This document shows positions 1 to 8,607 of a DNA stretch of 11,842 nucleotides, piece after piece; position 1 is the stretch's first letter, and each line of letters opens with the position of its first letter. A model generated the notes under the pieces. It had not been told where the DNA came from and searched no databases. It saw only the letters and a program-made list of their open reading frames with translations. This stretch comes from Alphaproteobacteria bacterium (lineage in GTDB: Bacteria > Pseudomonadota > Alphaproteobacteria > ATCC43930 > CGMCC-115725). Position numbers and translations under genes: made by a program. The DNA lies in NCBI GenBank assembly GCA_030039775.1, contig JASHUX010000098.1, positions 1 to 11,842 on the forward strand. Direction: 5' to 3'.

Positions 1-686
1 CCTTGGCGCGCGACCTCGCGTCACGCGCGGCCGGCGGCGCGCCGAAATGCGAGCTTTTGATTTGCCCGCCGGCCACGCTCCTCGCCGAGATTGCGACGAT
101 GCTCGCCGGCAGCCGCATCGCGCTCGGCGGCCAGGATTGTCACCCCGATCCGAAAGGCGCTCATACCGGCGACATCAGCGCGGCGATGCTGAAGGACGCG
201 GGCTGTGCCTACGTCATTCTCGGCCATTCGGAGCGGCGGCAGAACCATCACGAGAGCGATGCGCTGGTGCGCCGCAAGGTCGAAGCCGCGCGCCGCGAGG
301 GGCTGATCCCGATCGTCTGCGTCGGCGAGACCGCGGGCGAGCGCGACGCCGGCAAGGCGCTATGGGTGGTCGGCGCCCAATTGACCGGGTCGCTGCCGGA
401 CCGCGACGGTGGCAGCCAGATCGTCGTCGCCTACGAGCCGGTGTGGGCGATCGGCACCGGCCGCACGCCGAAGCCCGATGAAATCGCCGAGGTCCACGGC
501 TTCATCCGCGCCGACTTGAAGCAACGCGTCGTCAACTCGGATACGGTGCGGATTCTCTATGGCGGCTCCGTCAACGCCAAGAATGCGGCGCAGATTCTGC
601 CGATCGCCAATGTCGACGGCGCGCTGGTCGGCGGCGCCAGCCTTGAGGCGGACGCCTTCTGGACCATCGCCCAAGCGGCGGACTAA
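1..686 (+). CDS. tpiA: Triosephosphate isomerase, 3' part (N-terminus off the left edge)
   Basis: TIM-barrel enzyme that interconverts dihydroxyacetone phosphate and glyceraldehyde 3-phosphate in cytoplasmic glycolysis and gluconeogenesis. The frame is open from the left edge (first whole codon at base 3) and gives 227 residues against about 250 for the family, so roughly 25 residues are missing, including the N-terminal strand with the catalytic Lys of the NxK motif. Counting from base 3, the catalytic His is residue 75 in ILGHSERR, the catalytic Glu is residue 145 in [11 protein letters not shown], followed by the mobile loop 6, and the phosphate-binding YGGSVN lies near residues 184-189. 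A TTG at base 3 could be read as a start but falls inside the fold and has no Shine-Dalgarno room, so I treat it as an internal Leu. The stop is TAA at 684-686. secG follows 69 bases downstream, the usual alphaproteobacterial neighbour. Confidence 0.97.
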   Translation, partial: LARDLASRAAGGAPKCELLICPPATLLAEIATMLAGSRIALGGQDCHPDPKGAHTGDISAAMLKDAGCAYVILGHSERRQNHHESDALVRRKVEAARREGLIPIVCVGETAGERDAGKALWVVGAQLTGSLPDRDGGSQIVVAYEPVWAIGTGRTPKPDEIAEVHGFIRADLKQRVVNSDTVRILYGGSVNAKNAAQILPIANVDGALVGGASLEADAFWTIAQAAD

Positions 687-690
687 TAAG

Positions 691-711
691 CGGCCGACTA
701 GCAATCGGTCG
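691..711 (+). other. Small hairpin between tpiA and secG
   Basis: Arms CGGCCGA (691-697) and TCGGTCG (705-711) can pair over seven base pairs, one of them a G-U wobble, around a 7-base loop, starting four bases after the tpiA stop. No T-run follows, so it is not a classical factor-independent terminator. It could be an mRNA-processing or attenuating stem, or chance in GC-rich DNA. Confidence 0.3.
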
Positions 712-755
712 TCGAACCCGCTACAAACCCGCATCCCCGAACGTCCGGTCGAATC

Positions 756-1109
756 ATGACAGCCGTCATTCTGGTCATTCACATTTTTCTCGCGATCTCG
801 CTGGTCGCGGTGATCCTGTTGCAAAAGAGCGAGGGCGGCGCGCTCGGCATCGGCGGCGGCGGCATGTCGGGCTTTATGACGGGGCGTTCGACCGCCAATC
901 TCTTGACCCGCACTACGGCCGGAATCGCGATCGCGTTTTTCCTGACCAGCATCGTCTTGGCGATATTCGCCGACCACGGCCGCGTCGCGCATTCGGTCGT
1001 CGACGGGCCAATCCCAAATCTCCCGGCGCCCACTGCGCTGGCACCTGCGCCCGCGGCGCCCGCAAAACCCTCGGCCCCGCCCGCGCCCAGCGCGCCGCTC
1101 GCGAAATAA
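756..1109 (+). CDS. secG: Preprotein translocase subunit SecG
   Basis: Small inner-membrane subunit of the SecYEG channel that assists SecA-driven protein export. The 117 residues show the family layout: a first transmembrane segment at about 3-22 (ILVIHIFLAISLVAVILL), the cytoplasmic loop with LLQKSEGGALGIGGGG and MSGFMTGRSTANLLTR (about 21-52), a second transmembrane segment at about 53-70, and then a roughly 35-residue Ala/Pro-rich low-complexity tail, as often seen in alphaproteobacterial SecG. The ATG at 756 puts the first membrane segment at the very N-terminus, as expected. No strong Shine-Dalgarno precedes it, so expression may depend on read-through from tpiA. The position after tpiA is conserved in the class and supports the call. 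Confidence 0.95.
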   Translation: MTAVILVIHIFLAISLVAVILLQKSEGGALGIGGGGMSGFMTGRSTANLLTRTTAGIAIAFFLTSIVLAIFADHGRVAHSVVDGPIPNLPAPTALAPAPAAPAKPSAPPAPSAPLAK

Positions 1110-1176
1110 GCACAGCATCTTTACAGCGTGCGGCGGAACACCCTAGGTTTCAGCAAAATCGTTGGGGAGGCCAATT

Positions 1177-2418
1177 GTGGGTGAAACAACGACGATCGCG
1201 ATTCCGGAACCGGATCTTACGCCCGAGACGATGATCGCGCGGGCGAAGGCGCTGCGCACGGCGGTGCGCGCCGACGCAGCCGCGGCCGAAGATCGCGGCT
1301 ATTACAGCAAGGAGCTGCACGAGGCCTTCCTCAAGGCCGGCTTCTACCGCTGTCTGCAGCCGCGCAAGTTCGGCGGCTACGCCTTCGATATCCGGACCTT
1401 CTTCAAAGCGATGATCGAGATCTCGACCGGCGATCCCGGCATCGGCTGGTGTCTCACGCTCGCGTCGGGGCACGCGTTGCAGATCGGCTCGTGTTTCGAC
1501 GAGGCGGCGCAGGCCGAAATCTTCGGCCCCGACGGTCATTTCATCGCGCCATATAGTCCGAGCGGCCCGACGCCCGACGCCGAATGCGTCGCGGTGCCGG
1601 GCGGCTACCGGGTCAGCGGCAAGTGGCGTTATTGCTCGGGCGTGCCCTATTCGACGCATTTCATGGGGCTGGCGCCGATGAAGGGTGCGCCGCATCCCGG
1701 CGGCCCGACCAAGAAATTGGTCACGGTCGTGGTGCCCCGCGATCAATTCGAGATGCTCGACGATTGGCACGAGATGTTCGGTCTGCGCGGCAGCGGCTCG
1801 AACAGCGTCGTCATCAAAAACGCCGTGATCCCGCCCGAGTTCGTCAACGACCGCATTTTCGATGCCGACGCCAATGGCTCGACCCCCGGCTTCGCGATCC
1901 ACGGCAATCCGCTTTACGGCGGATTGTTCTCAGCGTTCGGCGCGGGCGAACTCGCGTGCTCGCAAGTCGGCGCGGCGTGGGCGGCGCTCGAAGCCTTCGA
2001 GGCGCATATCAAGGAAGCAAAGCCGTTGTTCGCGCCGAACAAGCTCAAATATCAACATCACGACTGGCAGCGCATCTTCGGCCTGGCTTTGTCGATGTGT
2101 AACGCCGCCGAGGCCGTGCTGCTGCGGGTCGGCGAGCTTTACCTCGAATACGCCGCCGCGCGCCGTTTCACCGACAAGGAAGCGATGCAGTTGTGGGGCA
2201 TGGAGCACCAGGCGTCGCGACTTGCCTGGGAGGCGGGCTATGAATGTTTCCGCGCCGCCTCGTCGCAAAGCATCCGCGACGGCCAGTTGATGCAGCGCCT
2301 GTTCCGCGATTTTGCCACCTTCCGCAACAACCCTGCGCACCAGCCCGACATGACGGCGACGCGCATCGCGCAGGCCTATTTCGGTCTGCCGATCGAGGAT
2401 TTCGACTTGCGGAGTTAG
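1177..2418 (+). CDS. Acyl-CoA-dehydrogenase-fold flavin-dependent monooxygenase, substrate unknown
   Basis: 413-residue protein of the acyl-CoA dehydrogenase superfamily, closest in appearance to the two-component (class D) flavin monooxygenases such as HpaH/C2-type hydroxylases, HsaA and DszC, which use reduced flavin from a partner reductase. Visible signs: an N-terminal helical domain (about 15-115) with a GFYRCLQPRKFGG turn at 55-67; a mid beta-domain (about 120-225) with VSGKWRYCSGVPYSTHFMG (146-164) and DDWHEMFGLRGSGSNSVV (195-212), the usual W...GLRGTGS element; and a C-terminal helical domain ending in RDFATFRNNPAHQPDM (377-392), like the RD...H motif near the flavin site of this group. 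The start is GTG at 1177, six bases after GGGGAGG (1164-1170); an in-frame TTG at 1162 overlaps that Shine-Dalgarno and is unlikely. It sits 67 bases after secG on the same strand. No flavin reductase is in the window. Family call firm, substrate not assignable; an ordinary acyl-CoA dehydrogenase is less likely. Confidence 0.85.
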   Translation: MGETTTIAIPEPDLTPETMIARAKALRTAVRADAAAAEDRGYYSKELHEAFLKAGFYRCLQPRKFGGYAFDIRTFFKAMIEISTGDPGIGWCLTLASGHALQIGSCFDEAAQAEIFGPDGHFIAPYSPSGPTPDAECVAVPGGYRVSGKWRYCSGVPYSTHFMGLAPMKGAPHPGGPTKKLVTVVVPRDQFEMLDDWHEMFGLRGSGSNSVVIKNAVIPPEFVNDRIFDADANGSTPGFAIHGNPLYGGLFSAFGAGELACSQVGAAWAALEAFEAHIKEAKPLFAPNKLKYQHHDWQRIFGLALSMCNAAEAVLLRVGELYLEYAAARRFTDKEAMQLWGMEHQASRLAWEAGYECFRAASSQSIRDGQLMQRLFRDFATFRNNPAHQPDMTATRIAQAYFGLPIEDFDLRS

Positions 2419-2452
2419 GCACGAGGCCGAGTCGTACCCGTTGATCCTTTTC

Positions 2453-2482
2453 TTGTGACTCCGGCATAGAATCGCTTAGACT
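2453..2482 (+). promoter_or_regulatory. Possible pyrG promoter close to the start codon
   Basis: TTGTGA (2453-2458) and TAGACT (2477-2482) match the -35 and -10 consensus at four of six positions each, with an 18-base spacer. Transcription would begin about 2488-2491, essentially at the pyrG ATG (2491), implying a leaderless or very short leader. The only Shine-Dalgarno-like sequence is GAAGG at 2483-2487, too close to the ATG to be ideal. Weak consensus match; inference only. Confidence 0.33.
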
Positions 2483-2490
2483 GAAGGCCC

Positions 2491-4119
2491 ATGACGCGGT
2501 TCATCTTCATTACCGGCGGCGTGGTCTCCTCTCTCGGCAAGGGTCTTTCGGCGGCGTCGCTGGGCGCGCTGTTGCAGGCGCGGGGCTTCAAGGTGCGCCT
2601 GCGCAAGCTCGACCCTTATCTCAACGTCGATCCGGGGACGATGTCGCCCTATCAGCACGGCGAGGTCTACGTCACCGACGACGGCGCCGAGACCGATCTG
2701 GATCTCGGCCATTACGAGCGCTTTACCGGCGTGCCCGCCCGCAAGAGCGACAGCGTCACCACCGGCCGCATCTATCAAACGGTAATTCAACGCGAGCGCC
2801 GCGGCGAATATCTCGGCGCGACGGTGCAGGTGATCCCGCACGTTACCGACACGATCAAGGAATTCATCGGCGCCGGTCTCGATGGCGACGAGGATTTCGT
2901 GCTGTGCGAGATCGGCGGCACGGTCGGCGACATTGAATCGCTGCCGTTCCTCGAGGCCATCCGCCAGATGGGAAACGAGCTCGGCCGTTCGCGTACGCTT
3001 TATGTCCATCTGACGCTGGTGCCTTACATCGCCTCGGCGGGCGAGCTCAAGACCAAGCCGACGCAGCATTCGGTGAAGGAACTCTTGGGCCTCGGCATCC
3101 AGCCCGACATTCTTCTCTGCCGCATGGACCGCGCGCTTGATCCGGGTCAGCGCAAGAAGATCGCGCTGTTCTGCAACGTTCAGGAAAGCCGCGTCATCCC
3201 GGCGCTCGACGTCGATACGATTTATCAGGTCCCGGTCTCATATCATCTCGAGAGCTTCGATCGCGCGGTGTGCGAGCATTTCGGTCTCGACGCGTCGCCC
3301 CCGGCGCTGACACGTTGGACCGATATCGTGCAGCACATCCGCAAACCCGAAGGCGAGGTCAAGATCGCGGTCGTCGGCAAGTACACGCATCTGCAAGACA
3401 GCTACAAATCGCTGGCGGAGGCGCTGACCCACGGCGGTATCGCCAACAAGGTCCACGTCGATCTTGACTGGATCGACAGCGAGGTGTTCGAGCAGCCCGG
3501 CGCAGTCCAACACTTGGACGGCGTCCACGGCATTCTCGTCCCCGGGGGCTTCGGCGAGCGTGGCGCCCAAGGCAAGATCGAGGCGGCGCGTTTCGCCCGC
3601 GAGCGGCATGTTCCGTATTTCGGCATCTGCTTCGGCATGCAGATGGCGGTGATCGAGGCGGCGCGGCACTTGGCCGATCTGCCCGGCGCCAACTCCACCG
3701 AGTTCGGCCCGTGCCAGGACCCGGTGATCGGCCTGATGACGGAATGGATGCGCGGCAACGCGCTCGAACGCCGGGCCGCCGGCGGCGATCTCGGCGGCAC
3801 GATGCGGCTCGGCGCTTACGAAGCGATGCTCGCCGAAAATTCCAAAGTGCGCACGATCTACGGCAAGGCCCGGATCAGCGAGCGGCATCGCCACCGCTAC
3901 GAGGTCAACGTCAATTACAAGGACCGGCTCGAAGCGGCGGGCATGCGCTTTTCCGGCATGTCGCCCGACGGCGAACTGCCGGAGATCGTCGAGTTCGAGG
4001 ACCATCCCTGGTTCCTGGGCGTGCAGTTCCACCCGGAACTGAAGTCGAAACCGTTCGCGCCGCACCCGCTCTTCACCGATTTTATCCGCGCCGCCCGCGA
4101 CCAGAGCCGGCTGGTGTAA
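2491..4119 (+). CDS. pyrG: CTP synthase (glutamine-hydrolysing)
   Basis: Cytoplasmic enzyme making CTP from UTP, ATP and glutamine, the last step of pyrimidine nucleotide synthesis. The 542 residues equal the normal family length. The N-terminal synthetase domain (about 1-270) begins with the P-loop-like [17 protein letters not shown] (7-23) and contains [20 protein letters not shown] (40-59), [16 protein letters not shown] (63-78) and [12 protein letters not shown] (139-150). The C-terminal class I glutamine amidotransferase domain (about 290-540) has the oxyanion-hole loop [10 protein letters not shown] (349-358), the nucleophile Cys380 in FGICFGMQ, and His514 and Glu516 in VQFHPEL. Nothing is missing. 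The ATG at 2491 gives the universal [13 protein letters not shown] start. Its product CTP is later used to activate Kdo, the sugar made by the nearby kdsA gene product. In the usual arrangement pyrG directly follows secG; here the monooxygenase gene lies between. Confidence 0.98.
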   Translation: MTRFIFITGGVVSSLGKGLSAASLGALLQARGFKVRLRKLDPYLNVDPGTMSPYQHGEVYVTDDGAETDLDLGHYERFTGVPARKSDSVTTGRIYQTVIQRERRGEYLGATVQVIPHVTDTIKEFIGAGLDGDEDFVLCEIGGTVGDIESLPFLEAIRQMGNELGRSRTLYVHLTLVPYIASAGELKTKPTQHSVKELLGLGIQPDILLCRMDRALDPGQRKKIALFCNVQESRVIPALDVDTIYQVPVSYHLESFDRAVCEHFGLDASPPALTRWTDIVQHIRKPEGEVKIAVVGKYTHLQDSYKSLAEALTHGGIANKVHVDLDWIDSEVFEQPGAVQHLDGVHGILVPGGFGERGAQGKIEAARFARERHVPYFGICFGMQMAVIEAARHLADLPGANSTEFGPCQDPVIGLMTEWMRGNALERRAAGGDLGGTMRLGAYEAMLAENSKVRTIYGKARISERHRHRYEVNVNYKDRLEAAGMRFSGMSPDGELPEIVEFEDHPWFLGVQFHPELKSKPFAPHPLFTDFIRAARDQSRLV

Positions 4120-4130
4120 TTTGCACTGTT

Positions 4131-4222
4131 GCCGTCATGGCCGGGCTTGACCCGGCCAACTCACGCGAGCGACGGGCCCGTCGAATGGCCTGAGATCGCT
4201 GGATCAAGCCCGGCGGTGACGC
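4131..4222. repeat. Palindromic intergenic repeat of the alphaproteobacterial 'GLDPA' type
   Basis: Left arm about 4134-4161 (CGTCATGGCCGGGCTTGACC core) and right arm about 4195-4222 (core GGATCAAGCCCGGCGGTGAC) are inverted copies: the reverse complement of the right arm matches the left arm at roughly three quarters of positions, with an unbroken GCCGGGCTTGA core. They are separated by about 33 bases. This is the widespread high-GC alphaproteobacterial palindrome whose accidental translation gives MAGLDPA or TAGLDPAIS peptides, and both appear here. It begins 11 bases after the pyrG stop. The RNA could fold into a long stem and may act as a terminator or 3'-end stabiliser of pyrG mRNA. The class is recognised from memory; copy number needs the genome. 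Confidence 0.75.
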
Positions 4223-4252
4223 ACGAGCAGGACGCGCAATTGCGAAAACCTC

Positions 4253-4261
4253 TGCTATAGT
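4253..4261 (+). promoter_or_regulatory. Candidate extended -10 promoter for the TMEM43-like gene
   Basis: TGCTATAGT combines a TGn extension with TATAGT, five of six to the -10 consensus. No good -35 lies 16-18 bases upstream; TTGCGA at 4240-4245 is too near. Transcription from about 4268 would give a leader of about 25 bases containing GGGGGGA (4282-4288) before the ATG at 4293. Being downstream of the palindromic repeat, it would let the gene be expressed independently of pyrG. Confidence 0.42.
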
Positions 4262-4292
4262 CGCGGCGGGGTTTCATCGTCGGGGGGAAAAC

Positions 4293-5440
4293 ATGTCGGA
4301 TCGGTTTACCGAGACCACGCGCACCGGCTTCGGCTCGCGCATCGTGTCGAGCTTTGTCGGCGTGCTCATCGGTTTCCTGTTGATCATCGTCGCCATCGTC
4401 GTGTTGTGGTGGAACGAGGGCAGGGCGGTGCAGGCGGCGAACGCGCTGGCGCAAGGCGAGCGCACCTTGGTCGAGGCAAGTCCCGACAATGTCGATCCCG
4501 CGCTGTCAGGAAAGCTCGTCCATCTTACCGGTCAGCTTTCGACCACGTCGCCGGTGCGGGACGCTCAATTCGGCGTCGGCGGCAACGATGTCGTGCGGCT
4601 CCAGCGTCACGTCGAGATGTATCAGTGGAAGGAAACCAAAGAGAGCCACACCACGCAGAATACCGGCGGCAGCGAAACCACCGAGACGACGTACAGCTAC
4701 AGCAAGGTTTGGTCCGACCGCCCGCTCGATTCATCGGACTATCGCCACCCGGACGGCCATCAGAATCCGGAGATGCCGCTGACCTCGCGTACCTTCGACA
4801 GCAACGGCGCGCATCTCGGCGCCTATCGTGTCGACCAATCTGTGCTGGCCCAGATGGATGCGTTCGCGCCGTATCCATCGCCAATGCGTCGCCGCCGGCC
4901 GGATTCCACGCCGAGGGCGATACGTTCTATCGCGGCGCCGACAGCGGCAGCCCGAAGATTGGCGATATGCGGGTGAATTTCTCCGCCGTTACCGCGCAAA
5001 CCATGTCGGTGGTCGCCGCCGTCGCGGGCAACACGCTAACGCCGTTCCAGGCCGACAACGGCTATGAGATCAAGCTCGCCGCGCCGGGCGTCGCCTCGGC
5101 GATGACCATGCTCAAAAATCAGGAGAAATCGGAGCGCACGCTTACGTGGATTTTGCGCGGCGGCGGTTTCGTCGGCATGTTGATCGGCTTCATGCTGATC
5201 ATGGGTCCGCTGTCGACGCTGGCGAGCATCCTGCCGTTTCTCGGCGGGCTGGTCGCGGCGGGCGCGTTCGCCATCAGTCTCGCGCTGTCGATACCCATCA
5301 CGCTCGTCGTCATCGCGCTGGCCTGGTTCGCGCACCGCCCAGTCCTCGGCATCGGCCTTCTGGTCGTGGCGGCGCTGGTATTCGTCGGCATGATCTATCG
5401 CCATCGCCATCATAAGGCGGCTGCAGCGCCGGCGCGGTGA
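4293..5440 (+). pseudogene. TMEM43-like multipass membrane protein, frameshifted near 4875-4890
   Basis: Resembles the TMEM43/LUMA family of membrane proteins; bacterial members have no established function. The first frame (from ATG 4293, Shine-Dalgarno GGGGGGA four bases upstream) gives a transmembrane helix at about 19-40 (FVGVLIGFLLIIVAIVVLWW), then NEGRAV and the conserved region with MYQWKETKE (109-117), TGGSETTETTYSYSKVWSD (124-142) and GHQNPE (155-160). After about residue 195 it becomes Arg-rich nonsense and stops at 4976. Homology resumes in another frame with AGFHAEGDTFYRGAD and SPKIGDMRVNFS, followed by a helix at about 5146-5205, a hydrophobic pair to about 5310 and a last helix to about 5400, ending at TGA 5438-5440. 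The change equals one missing base (or a -1 shift) in about 4875-4890. No slippery heptamer is visible, so a real mutation or a sequencing error is more likely than programmed frameshifting. Repaired length would be about 382 residues. The EF-hand gene follows 61 bases later. Confidence 0.8.
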
Positions 5441-5501
5441 GCGCGCTGCGGTGCGGGCCGCGGTTACAGTAATCGTCGCCGTTTAGGCGCGAGGAGGATC
5501 T

Positions 5502-6425
5502 ATGCCCCGCATCGTGTGGATGGCCGTTGCCGCATTTTCGCTCGCGTTCGGACAAGCCGCCGCCGCAGAGTTTCCGGCGAATTTTCGCGGCTTGTGGCTG
5601 GCCGGCGGATCGTGCAACGCGGTGACCGGCTATACGTTATTAGCCAGCGATTTCGGCGTTACCGGCCTGTTCAAGCCGGCCGGCGACGGGAAGTTCGTCG
5701 TGTACGGCTTCGACACCGAGGTGATCGTCGACGCGGCGCCGGACCGTATGGTGGTACATTATCCGTTCGGGGACGCGGCCGGCGGCGATCTTGTTCGCGA
5801 GCTCAAGAATGGCAAGATTCAAGCCCATTTGGCCTCGAAGCCGGATGTGACGACCGTCGGCTTTCGCTGCGATACAGCCGATACCGGCGACGCGCGGGCA
5901 CGGCCGTTGCTGCGGCTGCTGCGGCGGCTCGACGGTTTCGTGCGTGCCTATTCGGATGTCGCCGAGAAATGCCGCCCGAAGGCGGACCTGAAGATTTGCG
6001 CCGCCCGCATCGTCGCCATGTTCGACCTCAATGGCGACGGCAAGATTTCGCCGGCCGAGCTCACCACGTTTCTGCGGCACTACCTCCCGGCGACGCTGCT
6101 ATTCGGCGACGGCGACAAGAACACGGTCCTGCGGCAAGGGTATCGCGGCGTCAGCATAGATCCCGACGATCTCGGCGCCGTCGAGGTGGCGGCCGCCATG
6201 TTCGGCCCGTTCCTGACCAACATCGTGTTTTCGAATTTCGATTTCGACGGCAACGGTTTCCTGACCGCGGACGAGGTAGCGCTGGCGGTGAAGGAAGAGG
6301 GCTTGCCGGGGGGCGCCGGCGGCGCGATCCGGCTGCTGAGCCAATCGCGCGAACAGGCGGAGGAAGCCTTGGGTGCTCTGGGCGGAATGGCCGGCGCACT
6401 CAACAACAAAGGCGGCAAACCCTAA
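5502..6425 (+). CDS. Secreted two-EF-hand protein of unknown function
   Basis: 307 residues. A signal peptide is clear: MPR, a hydrophobic core at about 4-18, then AAAAE, with probable cleavage near residue 22 and export to the periplasm by Sec. The mature N-terminal half (about 23-125) looks like a small beta-rich domain ([20 protein letters not shown]) that I do not recognise. The second half carries two canonical 12-residue calcium loops: D175[11 protein letters not shown]186 and D247[11 protein letters not shown]258, each with acidic residues at the expected positions and Gly at position 6. They are about 60 residues apart, so they may be two separate hands rather than a tight pair. Four Cys (38, 123, 157, 166) remain in the mature protein and could form disulfides. 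The ATG at 5502 follows GAGGAGG (5491-5497), a strong ribosome site, with a small hairpin CGCC-GTTTA-GGCG (5477-5489) just before it. Calcium binding is inferred from the loops; no enzymatic motif is seen. Confidence 0.88.
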   Translation: MPRIVWMAVAAFSLAFGQAAAAEFPANFRGLWLAGGSCNAVTGYTLLASDFGVTGLFKPAGDGKFVVYGFDTEVIVDAAPDRMVVHYPFGDAAGGDLVRELKNGKIQAHLASKPDVTTVGFRCDTADTGDARARPLLRLLRRLDGFVRAYSDVAEKCRPKADLKICAARIVAMFDLNGDGKISPAELTTFLRHYLPATLLFGDGDKNTVLRQGYRGVSIDPDDLGAVEVAAAMFGPFLTNIVFSNFDFDGNGFLTADEVALAVKEEGLPGGAGGAIRLLSQSREQAEEALGALGGMAGALNNKGGKP

Positions 6426-6463
6426 GCGAATCCGTTTGGCGCTTTCCCCGGCGCGAATTCGGC

Positions 6464-6469
6464 TATGAT
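6464..6469 (+). promoter_or_regulatory. TATGAT -10-like hexamer immediately upstream of kdsA
   Basis: TATGAT matches the -10 consensus at five of six positions and ends six bases before the kdsA ATG (6476). No convincing -35 is present 16-18 bases upstream (GCTTTC region). There is no Shine-Dalgarno before kdsA, so if this element is real the transcript would be leaderless. Could easily be chance. Confidence 0.25.
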
Positions 6470-6475
6470 CGCGCC

Positions 6476-8607
<2,132 letters not shown>

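Noticed and set aside
3..5. TTG at base 3 as the tpiA start codon
   Set aside because: It would remove the N-terminal strand and catalytic Lys of the barrel; the frame is simply open through the left edge.
1162..1164. TTG as start of the flavin monooxygenase
   Set aside because: It overlaps the GGGGAGG sequence that serves the GTG at 1177 and has no ribosome site of its own.
3238..4065. 275-codon minus-strand ORF opposite pyrG
   Set aside because: Shadow of the glutamine amidotransferase domain of pyrG; no family features.
4161..4454. Small minus-strand ORF and a matching plus-strand one carrying AGLDPA peptides
   Set aside because: These are accidental translations of the palindromic repeat and of the TMEM43-like gene in wrong frames.
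4870..4895. Programmed -1 frameshift in the TMEM43-like gene
   Set aside because: No slippery heptamer or convincing downstream stem was seen; mutation or sequencing error is simpler.
5516..6475. Long upstream extension of the kdsA reading frame
   Set aside because: It is an Arg-rich shadow of the EF-hand gene in another frame; kdsA homology begins at the ATG at 6476.
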